A stretch of DNA of 64,000 nucleotides from Dipteronia dyeriana (GCA_032871835.1 CM065301.1:20601291-20665290), one strand, 5' to 3'. Counted from the first letter of the stretch, positions 1-11,760 are shown. Numbers and translations: made by a program. The notes: generated by a model from the letters alone, not told the origin.

Positions 1-507
1 GAATTTTGTAGAGAGGGTAATAACCAAAATGAATGAAAAAGTTTAGAGAATTGGAGAATATATTAGAGATTGAGATTTGAGAGAATGAGAGATTGAAAGA
101 ATGATAGAGAGAGTTAATGGAAAATGAAATGGATGGAAGTATTTATAAAAAAAATTGATTTGTGGGTCAAAATGTAATTTAAAAGATTGTAGGGGGGTTT
201 TGGTAATTTTTATTTCCTCCAACGGCTAGAAATCAATTCCAGCCGTTGCAGTTTTTTTGAAAAAAAAAAAAAAAAAAAATTGGGCCTAACGGACCGGCTG
301 ATCGGTCCGCCGGGCCAGTCCGACAGGCCTGGCACACCGGATTGGCGTGCCAGGCGGGCCGGCCTGCCGGGCCTCCTCCCAGCGGCCCGTCCCGGGCCAG
401 GCCGCGGCATGGCCCTCTTCCTTCATGGGCCGTTCCCAGAACGGCCCGTGAACTTCCTGGGCTAGCCGGACAGGCCTGTCACCGGCCGGCCCATTTTTAC
501 ACCACTA
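1..507 (-). mobile_element. hAT transposon, terminal part (runs off the window)
   Basis: Reading leftwards from base 507, the sequence starts with TAGTGGTGTAAAAATGGG, which resembles the terminal inverted repeat of plant hAT elements. Next comes a strongly GC-rich block (about 280-500) full of GGCCGG/GGCCCG words, as in hAT subterminal transposase-binding regions. After that comes a CT-rich stretch (plus-strand GA-rich, about 40-120) that resembles the 5' leader of hAT transposase transcripts. The coding region and the other end would lie left of base 1. The possible 8-bp target duplication outside the repeat is bases 508-515, which cannot be confirmed without the other end. Small open frames in the GC block are composition artefacts. 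Confidence 0.6.
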
Positions 508-520
508 GTTTGCGTACTTT

Positions 521-1726
521 CCCTGTCATGTAACTGTTTTTCAATTCGTTTTCGTTTTTGTTTTCCAAAAATGATTTTGAATTCGTGTTCGTTAATCGTT
601 TTTCATTTTATTTTTTAAAAAATAAAAAACAAAATCAGTGTTAACAGTCAACATTTGAAAAACACAAAATACATGTTTTCTTTGTTTTTTATTTTGTTTT
701 TAAAAAAAAAATTAACAATTTCTTTTTTTTTTTCTTCTATTTCACTCGATGTTCTTCTTCTCCTCCCTACCACGACTCCATGAACGAACATTTGGAGGAG
801 CAACCGATTTTCCTCTAACGCCGGAGGAGGCCACATTGGCAACGTCGATCTAACCATGAAAATCTCTTATTTCTTTTCTTCTTCTGATTTAAACACAAAT
901 CATGAAAAATTCTTTTTTTTTTTCATCCAATTTAAAAAAAAAAAACCCATACCAGGAAAACAGATATGTTCTTCTTCTTCAGACACAGACCAGGGAAAAA
1001 AAATTCTTCTTCCTATAAAAAAAACAAACGAACAAAGAAATTAAAACAAATATGTTCTTCCTCAAAGGTTGCCAATGATTTTTTTTTTCAAAAAAATATA
1101 TTCTTCTTCTTTTGATGTAAAAAAGCCAGAGAAAGAAAAAAAATCTACATATACGTCTTCTTGAGTAAATGCAAACATTATCTTTTATATTATTATTTTT
1201 TATTATAGATTTTATATTACATTTTAAATTATTTTAAATCTTATCTCAACATTATTTATTAATGTTAACATATGCCACACACATAATTTTCTTTTATTTT
1301 TTATTCAACCGTTTTTAATTTATATTGAATAAAATAAATATCTACTTATAAATTATGAATTAGTGTTGAATGTTTTATTAGTAGATTATTATTTGTGATT
1401 TTTGTTGATCCACTTTTGTTTTTTTTCCATTAAATTTACAAATTACAATAGAAAAATCATATTGATAAATTATGTAACCAATTTGTTCATAAATTTTAGG
1501 TTATAATATCAAACAAAATGTCAATTTGATATAACAATTTTCTTTATATTTTTAGATAATCTACCAAACATGTTTTTATCATTTTATTTTTAAAATACAG
1601 GTTTCAGCACATGTTGTCAAACGCGTTTACAGATTTCGAAACTGAAGTAAAAAACACTGTTTTTATTTTCAATTTCAATTTCATTTTTAAAAAACAGTCA
1701 ACGAACAACGTTTACTGGACAACCCC
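521..1726. mobile_element. MITE-like element, repeat family R1, copy 1
   Basis: This segment shares long stretches with 54632-56520 and, inverted, its ends with 57080-58112. Shared marks are the TTTTTCAATTCGTTTTCG start, the 'cacgactccatgaacgaac' block near 770-790 and the 'cgatctaacca' block near 845. Its right end (gtttactggacaacccc, next to TTA) matches the inverted left end of the 57080 copy. No transposase is present; the T-rich and A-rich interior gives only meaningless frames. It is probably a non-autonomous DNA element, and the copy at 57080 shows a TAA duplication. Confidence 0.55.
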
Positions 1727-1922
1727 TTAGCAAACTAAATAACGATTCACATTCCTTGTTGAATTAGATTTCGCTTCAAAGTTTCTTTTATATATATCCT
1801 TTACAAAGAAAGCAATATGTGTAGCTATCTATATATATTCTCCCAGTCTTTGAATGTTTGTTTTAATTTTCTTTTTAGATATTCATATAAAGGGGTCGTT
1901 TGTTTTTTTCACTTAAAACTTA

Positions 1923-2521
1923 GTGCCAGTTTGGTATTGTTTTTGAAAAGTTAAAATCAGATTATTTTATAATTTTGACATAAAATGATGTTTGGTAAAA
2001 TTTCTAAAAGTGAATAATTGATAATCAGACAAGTTTTGACAGTGATTTTGAAAAGTAGATTACTTTTTGAAGTGATTATGGAATAATCTATTTCAGCATT
2101 TAATGCATTTTTTAAAACATCATTATTATCCTTATGAAATCAAGTTACAATCATTTATTTACCTTATTTCATCTCAAAATTTAATATTCTATTTAAATAT
2201 TGATTTTATTTATAAATTTTTTTTATTGTTCTTATGGAATTTTTTTCCAATTTAAATATTCTACTTAAATATTGATTTAATATATGTAATTAATGAAAAA
2301 AAATGAATTAAAGTCCTAAACTATGTACATTTTAGTCATTGTAACTAATCTTAGCACTTTTGTAATAAAATTACCAAACATATGTATACTGCTTTTGAGC
2401 TATACATTAGTTTTAAGAATATAATTAACCAAACATCTGCTAATTAACTTCACAGCTGATTATTTATTCAGCACAGTTAACAGTGATTATTACAAAAGTT
2501 ACATCAATACCAAATTGGTCC
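1923..2521. mobile_element. PIF/Harbinger-type MITE
   Basis: The ends are GTGCCAGTTTGGTATTG on the left and, inverted, GGACCAATTTGGTATTG on the right. They are flanked on both sides by the trinucleotide TTA (1920-1922 and 2522-2524). A TTA/TAA duplication with a TTTGG-bearing terminal repeat is the signature of PIF/Harbinger (Tourist-like) MITEs. The 599-bp interior has no coding capacity. Confidence 0.75.
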
Positions 2522-2524
2522 TTA

Positions 2525-3599
2525 ATAGGTTTGAATCATAATTATTAAGTTTTTTTGTTGGTTTTTTAAATGGTTCAACAACTTAAAAATACCAAAAAGC
2601 AACTTAAAATAAAAAGTAAAATATCTCGATTTTCCACTTAATTGTAAATCGTTGAATTGCATTAAATACAATCCAAAATCTTTTCTTCCGATACTATCCC
2701 CCATATATAACAAAATTTCAATTCCCTCATAATTACATATGGTGTAGAAATCTTTATTTTAATGTATTGCTTATTTTAAATAGCTTTAAAAATGAAAAAG
2801 AACCCTAATAACTTCTCATATTGGTGTTTAATATCAATACTTTATTATGATATTAGGGTGATAAATTTATATATTATTTTTTTAGAGTGTTTTATATGAG
2901 TTTTCTTGTTGCCCCTTTTGTTTTATTTTTTTTTATAAAACCTTTTTCTTTTCTTAGTAAAAATGAAGTTTGTTTACAATTGAAGAAGAAGATCATAATC
3001 ATATGTATTCTTATATAATTATTTTTTTTAATTGTTTTTATTCCATATTATATGCATAATTGTTTAACATGAGTATAAATGTAAAATTGCTTATTTTCAG
3101 AAAAAATTACTTTTAAAAAAACAAATATTTTGACAATATATTCAGATATGAGGAAAAAATAAAGCAAACATGTCATTTAAGTTAAGATTTCAGTCTCTAT
3201 TTAGTCTTTAGAAAAATTCAGAACGGTTTAATCTTCAGATAAAAAAACGACCCTTAATTCTCAAAGGTTTGTTTTTACTATTTATAATATTTTCTTCATT
3301 TGATAATTGCATCATAAAACCTTTTTATTTTAATTACTATCACGTATTATTGATAATTATAATTAGGTATATATTTAATGTGTCTCGATATTAATACCCA
3401 TAAATATGATAAGTACAATTATATTATAATAAAAAAATTAATTATAAAAATATTCCAATAGGAATTTACCAACAAAGACAAATTAGTCTAATTAAAAATA
3501 AACCAAATACTATGACACCCATACCATTAACTATATCACTTTATTAAAATTAAAAAAAAAAACATATTTAAGCCTTAATTCTATTTCAAATAATACAAT
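2525..3599. other. AT-rich intergenic DNA, nothing recognised
   Basis: This stretch of more than 1 kb is very AT-rich, with homopolymer runs. I see no convincing frame, terminal repeat or RNA gene in it. Confidence 0.5.
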
Positions 3600-4570
3600 A
3601 ATTCAACGGGTTCAAAAAATAAATGACACTTTTAGATGTGACATTTCAACACTGTCACTGCTTTAATAACTTATGTTTTAAATGCAACTATTATGGTGAA
3701 CGGACAAAAATACCCCAAATAGTTGTTCCACATCAGATTTCTTTCATTCATTTTACAGTGACATGGTTGTGAAGTAGAGAGAAAAAGTCTCATTGAAACC
3801 TAGGATATCACTCGAACGACAACGGATTGGAACTACGCAGATGCATTAGGGGGTCGAGCTCCCCGTTGAGCTCACGGTAGTCGAGCTGCATGGTCAGCTC
3901 GCGGATGGGCAGGGAGCAGCATCCCTAGGGCTTTTATTTTTCTGGTATGTACTTCAAAAAAAAATATTCTCGATCTTTTGAAAAATATGTTCGATTCTTT
4001 AAAAAAAATCATTGATTCTTTCTAATATTTGCTCAATTTCGCTACAAAAATTATTGATTTAACTAAATCAACTTTTTAAAAAAATATATTCTCGATCCTT
4101 TGAAAATATACTCGATTCTTTCAAAAAAATCATCGATTCTTTCTAATATTTGCTCAATTTCGCTACAAAAAATCTCGATTTAACAAACCAATAATTTTTT
4201 TAAAAATATTATCGATCCTTTGAAAAAAATGTTCGATTCTTTCAAAAAAATCCTCAATTCTTTCTGATATATGCTCGATTTCGCTACAAATATACTTGAT
4301 TTAACTAAACCTAATTTTCTAAAAAAAATTCTCGATCCTTTGAAAAATTCTCGATCCTTTGACAAATATTCTAGATCCTTTGAAAAAAATTCTCGATCAT
4401 TTGACAAATTCTCGATTATTTCAATTCTTTCAAGAATATGCTCGATTCTTTCAAAAATAAGCTCGATCATATTTTAAAAAAATGCTCGATTTGGCTACAA
4501 ATATACTCGATTTAACTAAACCTTAATTTTAAAAATAATATACTCGATCCTTTGAAAAATAAAATATTCA
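3600..4570 (+). mobile_element. TIR-type element with TCGA minisatellite, copy A (truncated)
   Basis: The left part (about 3600-3930) matches the element at 36465-37655. Both contain 'gggttcaaaaaataaa', 'aaaagtctcattgaaacc' and a block on the theme 'ctacgcagacacattcgggg tcgagct', followed by a long TCGA-rich repeat. The left end of this copy also resembles the inverted right end of the other copy (words around 'ctttaataacttatgttttaaa' and 'ctattatggt'), which suggests terminal inverted repeats. The right end is missing where the caulimovirid-like sequence begins. No transposase is present and the class is uncertain. Confidence 0.5.
3965..4560. repeat. Degenerate ~121-bp tandem repeat built on CTCGAT words
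   Basis: The landmark 'gctcaatttcgctacaaa' (or the variant gctcgattt..) begins near 4031, 4152, 4273 and 4484, so the period is about 121 bp, with one longer spacing. Inside each unit the words CTCGATCCTTTGAAAAA and TCGATTCTTTCAAAAA recur, which gives a second, shorter periodicity. Frames on both strands here are by-products of the repeat. Confidence 0.8.
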
Positions 4571-4739
4571 TACATGTTCATACAAAGACTGGACAACAAA
4601 TCATAACGAATTGATATATTGTTAAACCAAAAAGAAATATATGAAAATAGATATACGAATATCACAAATATATATTATCTTCTTGTACGGAATATGGAGA
4701 GATAAATTTCAACTTATCTATCAAATGCAATGTTGAGAG

Positions 4740-5242
4740 CTCATATATATATAACAGGCTTTACCTGTGTAGGTCCGGTAAGAGACAATTTCTTCATATT
4801 GGAGATCAGGAGGAGTAGGTCTAGGGTAATAAGGTTTTATGTTTTGATAAAATCTAGTGTAATTATGACTATCAGCTTTGTCGTTAAGGTTATTCTTTGA
4901 ACCATATTGACAAAATTTTCTTTTCTTGAGGAAGATACAAGAGATTTTTCTAAAGTTTGGACTTCTGGCTTGGGTAAATTCTGAAGTCTTTCTTCTAAGG
5001 TTTTTATCAGGTCTTTTTCATCAAGTAAATTATCAAAACATTTTTCAATACCAGTATGATCAGGGAATAAGAGGACTTCTGAATCATATTCAGGAAGTTT
5101 AGACTTCAATTTTCTATCAATAGTCTCATGAGGGACAAAAACTTGAGATGTTTCTTTGGAAAGGGGGTAGTTGTTGATTTAGAAATATTGAGATCAATTC
5201 TTTCCAATTGTTCCCTTAAAAAATTTAAGAAAAAGTTGGCAT
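4740..5242 (-). pseudogene. Endogenous caulimovirid-like polyprotein fragment (downstream part)
   Basis: On the minus strand, fragmented frames (for example 5109-4837) continue the reading found at 10773-11726 on the other side of the inserted gypsy element. The encoded stretch is charged and coiled-coil-like, then becomes a proline-rich segment. This resembles the linker that leads into the coat-protein region in plant endogenous caulimovirid (Florendovirus-like) polyproteins. Stops and frame changes show that it is dead. The assignment is by recalled family resemblance, not by search. A retroelement gag of related descent is the alternative. Confidence 0.55.
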
Positions 5243-5247
5243 AATTG

Positions 5248-5733
5248 TGATGTAGGACAGCTAGCCTTGGAGTTTGAAGAAGAGCTGGATAGAAAATTGG
5301 CAAAGAAAGAAATAGGCACGGCTAAAAGAGCTGATTCGAAGAAACGGGCATAACTTTTAGCTCGGTTGTCCAATTGCCTATTATAATATGTTTTCGGAAA
5401 AATATTTTGACAATCTACATCGTGGTAACTAGGGGTCCACATTTATGGTCATTTTCACCCTTAAAAATAGCTGATTAAGGCAGGTTGTCGGACATTTGAA
5501 GTTTTATTTTAATTTTTTTAGTTTTTTCGTTTTAGCTTTTATTTGTTTAGTGAATGTACAATTTGGTATGTTTGCTTTTAGTTAGGGTTTTCAAATGCTA
5601 TTTAAACCTCTTGTTCTTTTTTTTAAGAAATACAATATAATTTTTAGTCGAATTTCAAGTTCTTTCTGGTGGATTCCAGTTTTGGTTTCTTAGAGTTTAC
5701 GTTGGAAATCCCTTTTATTTCCGTTCTGCGTCA
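5248..5733 (+). repeat. 5' LTR of gypsy element 1
   Basis: Begins TGATGTAGGACA and ends TTCTGCGTCA, and aligns over its full length with 10287-10767. It carries a TATA-like promoter zone (ctatttaaacctcttg, near 5600). The first ~105 bases hold an open frame ending with the stop at 5351-5353. That frame matches the C-terminal tail of pol. Confidence 0.9.
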
Positions 5734-5735
5734 AG

Positions 5736-5746
5736 TGGTATCAGAG
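5736..5746 (+). other. Primer-binding site, initiator tRNA-Met type
   Basis: TGGTATCAGAG, two bases after the 5' LTR, is the standard complement of the 3' end of plant initiator tRNA-Met used to prime reverse transcription. Confidence 0.85.
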
Positions 5747-5767
5747 GAAGGATTTTTACCTTGATCG

Positions 5768-6969
5768 ATGTCAAACAACGAAGCCAAAAGAGCTAATCCT
5801 GACGACGCTGGTCGTAGGGATGACGATGTTTGGGCAGCGATTGATAAGCAGCGAAGATCGATATCGAGGTTGGAAGCCATGTTTCAGCAAATGTTGGAGC
5901 AGCGACCTAATCTCAACACCCCTACTGCCAACGCTCATGCCCTGCCAACAGAGATGGAGTAGAGGGAATTGCCCTTGGCCGCCCTGGAGGTCGACGTTCG
6001 CCTAGAGCGACGAGACACGAGCAGTGTGAAGATCTAAGTGATGAAGAATCTGATGAGGATTTTACGGGTTTCCAAGGGTTTCTCCAACCAAACCGGAACC
6101 AAAATCAACCTGATTATAGAATACAGAAACATATACCATTGTTCCATGGTAAACTGCAGATCGAAGAGTTTCTGGACTGGATTTCTGAGGTTGAGATGTT
6201 CTTTGAGATGACTGAAGTTACGGAAGATCGACAAGTCAAACTGGTAGCGTATAAGTTGAGAAGCGGGGTTACTGTTTGGTGGGAAAAGTTGCAGATGGAT
6301 AGGAGACAGCAAGGCAAGACTCTTGTACGAACCTGGAGGGGAATGAAACAACTCATGATGAGCATGTTTTTACCCCCATATTATGAGCAATTTATTTTTC
6401 AGAATTATCATAATTGTGTGCAGGGTAACAAGACTGTCGCGAATTATACTGAAGAATGGTCAAGGCTGTCGGTTCATAACAACCTGAATGAGGCCGAGGG
6501 ACAGTAGGTTTCAAGATATTTTGTGGGATTGAAATCTACCATTCGAGACAAAATTGGACTGCAAGTTGTTTGAACAGTGGAAGAAGCGCATAATATGGCC
6601 TTGAAGGCTGAGTTAATGGAGAAAACATCCAATCGATTTTCCCACTACAAGAAGGATATGGCTGAGATGTCCAATGCAGTTGCGAACAGAAGCAGGTTTG
6701 CACCGAACGATGAACAGAATCAGTCTAAAACTGCTGCAGATCAAACTCAAAGGGGCTTGATTCCTAGTAATAGCCCTGTTAGGACACGTTCGACAACAGC
6801 AACAAAGGAAACCCCTCGGATGGCGATAAATCCATATGCTAAACCATGAGGTTTGAAGTGCTACATGTGTTGCCAACCAGGCCATCGATCGAATGAGTGC
6901 CCCACCAGAAAACCAGTGAATTTCGTAGGTGCTGAAGAAGATGATGAGTACGAACAGAATGGTGAATAA
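5768..6969 (+). pseudogene. gag of gypsy element 1
   Basis: Gag forms the capsid and nucleocapsid of the retrotransposon particle. The frame starts with ATG at 5768, soon after the primer-binding site. A stop (TAG) falls near 5960, the reading continues from about 6034 in another frame, and further stops fall near 6505 and 6849. The central part (6139-6507) has the tryptophan-rich helical pattern of retrotransposon gag (PF03732-like), with FLDWISEVEMFF near its start. The nucleocapsid zinc knuckle C-X2-C-X4-H-X4-C is intact at 6859-6900 (CYMC, then GH, then C). The gene cannot make a single protein now. Confidence 0.85.
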
Positions 6970-7109
6970 AAGGTAGGTGTGGATGAATTATTGGATGGTG
7001 TAGAAATTACGGAGGAACATGGAAAGTATGTAAACTGTGTGATGCGAGTCATGTGTTCAACGAAACTGGAGGATTTCTCTTAAAGAAGTAATATTTTTAA
7101 GGCTTGTTG

Positions 7110-10100
7110 CAGCGTCCAATGAAAGGTATGTGATTTAATCGTTGACAGTGGGAGTTGTGAGAATTTTGTTTCCAGAAAACTGGTGGAACATCTGAAGCTA
7201 CAGGTAGACAAACATCAAAAGCCTTATGCGATTAGGTGGATTCAAAATGGGCCAAAGGCGAATGTGACAGAAGTGTGTAAAGTTCCTATTTCAATAGGGG
7301 CAGTACTACCGAGATGAGGTTGTCTGCGATGTAGTCGATATGGATGCTAGTCACATGTTATTGGGACGTCCATAGTAGTTTGATGTGGATGTCACCTACA
7401 GGGGACGCGACAATGTTTGTGTTTTTAATTGGGAAGGTAAGAAAATTGCAGTGGTTCCGAAACGAATTGCAGGTGGTGACTCAACTAAGGCCACGGTAGG
7501 AGAGCGGTCTTTAGTCTCTTTAGTCACATCAGAAACTAATTTGGAATATGAGGTTAAGGAGGCACAAGAGGTACATGTTGTGGTTGTATGTGCTCTAGTG
7601 ATAAAAGGCAAGGAAGAGCAAAGATTTGAGATACCTGAGAAGGTACAGTCATTGTTGACCAAATTCAGAAAGTTGGTGTCAGAAGATTTACCAGATGACC
7701 TTCCATCATTAAGAGATATTCAGCACCATATTAATTTAGTTCCGGGAGCAAGCTTACCAAATCTACCACACTATCGAATGAGTCCTAAGAAGAATCAGAT
7801 TTTACAGGAAAAGGTGGAGGAATTAATGAAGAAGGGGTTTATTCGAGAGAGTATGAGTCCATGCCCTGTTCCCGCGTTACTTGTCCCAAAGAAAGATGGC
7901 AGTTGGAGGATGTGCGTTGATAGTCGTGTAATTAACAAGATCACTGTCAGGTACATCTTTCCGATTCTGAGATTAGACGACATGCTAGATATGTTGGATG
8001 GTTCACAGATGTTCTCCAAAATTGATCTGCGAAGTGGGTACCATCAGATTCGGGTTAAGCCTGGTGACGAATGGAAGACAACTTTCAAAATAAAGGATGG
8101 GTTGTACGAGTGGATGGTAATGTCTTTCGGATTGTCCAATGCCCCTAGCAAATTTATGCAGCTCATGAATCAAGTATTGCGACCTTTCATTGGAAAATTT
8201 ATAGTCATTTATTTTGATGACATACTGGTTTACAGTCAGAGTGAGAAAGAACATATGGGGCATCTTCGAGCTGTGTTGGAAGTGTTGTCCGAAAATAAGC
8301 TGTTTATTAATTTTAAAAAGTGCAGTTGGCTGACGAGGAGATTGTTATTTCTTGGGTATGTGGTCAGTTCGGAAGGAATAATAGTTGATGACGAAAAGGT
8401 AATGGCCATTCGTGATTGGCCTACACCAAAGACGGTAGGAGATGTAAGGAGTTTCCATGGTTTGGCAACGTTTTACTGTCGATTTATTAGGGATTTCAGC
8501 AGTATTGTGGCTCCCATTACTGAGTGTTTAAAAAAGGGTAAGTTTCAATAGGGGTGAAGCGCTGACACAGCTTCTGCAGTAATTAAAGAAAAATATTGCA
8601 CTACTCATGTTCTGGCTTTACCTAGCTTTTAGAAATTATTCGAGGTGGAGTGTGATGCTAGTGGAATTGGGATTGGAGCAATTTTGTCACAAGAGAAGAA
8701 ACCAGTGGCGTTTTTCAGTGAAAAACTCAGTGATGCAAGCCGAAAGTGGAATACATATGACCAAGAATTTTATGCTATTGTCCGTGCTCTGAAGCATTGG
8801 GAGCATTATCTGATTCAACGAGAATTTATTTTGTACACTGATCTCCAAGCTTTGAAGTATCTGAACAATCAGAGGAGTGTAAGTAATATGCATGCTCGTT
8901 GGTCAACCTATCTGCAGAAGTTTCCTTTTGTTCTGAAACATAAATCTGGGGTTCTGAATAAGGTGGCAGATGCATTGAGTCGGCGCGCGAATTTACTGGT
9001 CACTGTGCAGTAAGAGATTGTTGGGTTTGAGTTCCTGAAAGAGTTGTATTCAGAAGATGAAGATTTCGCTGAAGTATGGGAGAAGTGTATTCATAAACAA
9101 GCAGATGGAGAATTTCATGTGATCGATAACTATTTGTTCCACGGAAATCAATTATGTATTCCTCGAAGTTTTTTGAGGGAGAAACTGATTCGAGAGTTGC
9201 ATGGTGGAGGTTTGAGTGGTCACTTGGGACGTGACATGACTATCAATGGGGTAGCGGAGCGGTATTACTGGCCTCAGTTGAAACGAGACGTGGGTAATTT
9301 TGTTCGCAAGTGTTATGTTTGTCAGATTGCTAAGGGGCAAGCTCAGAACACTGGTCTTTACATGCCTCTTCATGTACCGAGTGCCATATGGGAGGATTTA
9401 TCGATGGATTTTGTTTTGGCTCTTCCACGGACTCAGTGTGGAGTAGATTCTGTGTTTGTTGTGGTTGACAGATTCTCTAAAATGGGACATTTTATACCTT
9501 GTCGGAAGACATTGGATGCGTCACATGTTGCTCAACTGTTCTTTCGTAAGGTGGTTAGTTTACATGGAGTACCTCAGTCTATCACCTTTGACAGGGATTC
9601 GAAATTTCTTAGTCATTTTTGGGTTACTTTATGGCGGCCAATAGATACTACTCTAAAGTTCAGTAGCACAGCGCACCCACAGACTGATGGGCAAACTAAG
9701 AATCTAAATCGAACACTGGGAAATTTAATTCGGAGCATTTGTGGTGATAAGCCTAAACAGTGGGATGTGGCAATAGCACAAACCGAGTTCGCATATAATA
9801 ATGCAGTTCATACTGCTACAGGCACATCTCCTTTTGCTTTAGTGTATCGGTAACCTCCTAAGCATGTGTTAGACCTGGTACGTCTTCCCAAGGTTGCAGA
9901 AGCAAGTGTTGCAACCGAGAATTTGGCTGAGCAGGTCCGAGATGTTCAGACTGAGGTGAAATTTCAGTTGGAGGAGAAGAATGCGAAGTATAAAGCCGCA
10001 ACTGATGTCAAGAGGCGTGATAAATTGTTTGTCGAGAGTGATCAGGTTATGGTGTTTTTGCATAAGGAAAGGTTCCCAGTTGGTTCCTATAACAAGTTGA

Positions 10101-10392
10101 AACCAAGGAAGTATGGGCCGTACAAGGTGATAAACAAGATCAATGATAACGCCTATGTGATCGACTTGCCTAATGATATGAATATCTTGCGAACTTTCAA
10201 CGTAGCTGATCTATATGAGTTTCGTGACGATGTTCCTCTTTATCCAGAATATAACTTGAGTCGAGTTTTTCACAGGTGGGAAGGACTGATGTAGGACAAC
10301 TAGCCTTGGAGTTTGAAGAAGAGTTGGATAGAAAATTGGCAAAGAAAGAAATACGCACAACTAAAAGAGCTGATTTGAAGAAACAGACATAA
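7110..10392 (+). pseudogene. pol (protease-RT-RNase H-integrase) of gypsy element 1
   Basis: The domains are in gypsy order. The aspartic protease has its VDSGS active site near 7141-7155. Reverse transcriptase (7385-8551) carries YFDDILVY near 8209. RNase H spans 8645-9013. Integrase (9044-9853) has its HHCC zinc finger at the start (HGGGLSGH, then CYVC), and a C-terminal part lies at 9866-10294. Frames are separated by stops or shifts near 7081, 8550, 9013 and 9853. The third catalytic acid of the integrase appears to be lysine: DGQTK replaces the usual DGQTE near 9690. After a frameshift near 10270, the tail [12 protein letters not shown] continues into the 3' LTR and stops at 10390-10392. 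Pol would copy and integrate the element, but it is inactive here. Confidence 0.9.
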
Positions 10393-10767
10393 CTTTTAGC
10401 TCGGTTGTCCGATTGCCTATTATAATATGTTTTCATAAAGGGATTTTGACGAGCTACACCATGGTAACCAGGGATCACCGTTTGAGGTCGTTTGCACCCT
10501 CAAAATAGCTGATTAATGCAGGTTGTCGGGCATTTGAAGTTTTATTTTAATTTTTTTAGTTTTTTCGTTTTAGCTTTTATTTGTTTAGTGAATGTCCAAT
10601 TTGGTCTTTTTGCTTTTAGTTAGGGTTTTCAGAGGCTATTTAAACCTCTTGTTATTTGTTTTGAGAAATACAATATAATTTTTAATCGAATTTCGAGTTC
10701 TTTCTGGTGGATTCTAGTTTTGCGTTCTTAGTACGTTGGTAATCCCTTTTATTTCCGTTCTGCGTTA
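10287..10767 (+). repeat. 3' LTR of gypsy element 1
   Basis: Begins TGATGTAGGACA just after a purine-rich tract (ggtgggaaggac) that could serve as second-strand primer, and ends TTCTGCGTTA. It is followed by the AATTG target duplication. The minus-strand frame across it is a shadow. Confidence 0.9.
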
Positions 10768-10772
10768 AATTG

Positions 10773-11760
10773 TTTTGTCTCATAACTATACTAATTTGTT
10801 GTGATAAGGATGGGACAGAAGGTGAAAAGGGATCATCAAATATAGTGAAAGGAGTACATTCTGTAGTGTTATTGTCATTGTCAGGGTCTTCATTAGGCAA
10901 TTCTATTTCAAAGTGTCTAGGAGGAGGATGAACTTGTTTTTCTTCTCCTCTTTTTGTTTTATAAGTTCTGATATTTGATTGATTATAATAACAAGGCATT
11001 GTTGTTCAAGATTTTTCCTATGAGAATACCATTCAAAAAACGGTATTTCTTTGTTAAGTTTTTTAAGGTTTTCAATCTATCTATTATGGAATTGTTTTCT
11101 TTTCCTTTCTTTTCATTGTGATTGTTCTCATATTTTTCTCTTAAATTTTTGTTCCGAGGGGAAAAATAATCAGTCATGAGGAGATTGTAATCGATATAGA
11201 CTTCTCTGTCTATCACATTAATGAATCTTGCATGAGGTTCAGGTTCAATAATCTCAGTCAGAACTTGGGAAGGGGTAGGAGAAGTTTGTCCTTCATTGTT
11301 AAAAGGGTGAATAGGTTGGCCCACTTGTTCTGGTGTTTTATGTATACCGGTAATATGAGTAGGAATTGTAGGAATTTCAATATTTGTAGGTCTTCTTCTT
11401 CTAGAGATAAGATCTAAGTTTTCGGATGTTTCACTAGAACTAGGGTTGTATCTGTCTGTCAAATTAGGGGTCTGATGATGTTTAGGAACAAGACTAGGGA
11501 TTTGCTGAGCAATGTTTAATCTAGATAAAGAATTTCTGGTTGTCTAAAAATCATCTATGGTTTTGGAATTGTCATGTTCTCTACAAAAAATTCCTCTTCT
11601 GAATGATATTCTAAGGGTTCCATCTTGTTCAGTAACAAAGTCATAAAGATTTCTCATGGGTGGTTTATAACTAGGTTGATATATATATATCCTCCTACTC
11701 ATACGTTCACCACATTTGGTGTACATAAATTACAATATAATAAATCTAAAATCGATCATG
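10773..11760 (-). pseudogene. Endogenous caulimovirid-like polyprotein fragment (upstream part)
   Basis: Minus-strand frames at 11726-11544, 11462-10983 and 10999-10773 read as one broken polyprotein. It has a basic, arginine-rich start, then a Ser/Pro-rich linker, then a FINVIDREVY segment and an HPPPR motif. These features resemble the region between the movement and coat protein domains in plant Florendovirus-type integrants. Stops separate the pieces. At its lower-coordinate end it is cut by gypsy element 1 and resumes at 5242. It is an old, non-functional copy. The family call is from memory of such integrants, and a gag-like retroelement protein is the alternative. Confidence 0.55.

Larger units (their letters stand above)
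5248..10767 (+). mobile_element. Ty3/gypsy LTR retrotransposon, structurally complete, decayed coding
   Basis: This element is 5.5 kb with two LTRs (5248-5733 and 10287-10767), a primer-binding site for initiator tRNA-Met two bases after the 5' LTR, gag, then protease, reverse transcriptase, RNase H and integrase in gypsy order. It is flanked by a 5-bp direct repeat AATTG (5243-5247 and 10768-10772). The LTRs differ at about 8 positions in the first ~120 aligned bases, counted by eye, so the insertion is not recent. In-frame stops and frameshifts interrupt both gag and pol. It sits inside a caulimovirid-like sequence that resumes on both sides. Confidence 0.9.

Noticed and set aside
210..533. 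Overlapping open frames of 60-69 codons in the GC-rich block
   Set aside because: Pro/Gly/Arg-rich on all frames because of GGCC words; no family pattern, and the block lies in a transposon end.
4180..4477. 96-codon and 68-codon frames on opposite strands
   Set aside because: Both simply translate the CTCGAT tandem repeat.
5194..5442. Minus-strand 82-codon frame with [20 protein letters not shown]
   Set aside because: It is the reverse of the pol C-terminal tail within the LTR and recurs in the other LTR at 10197-10478.
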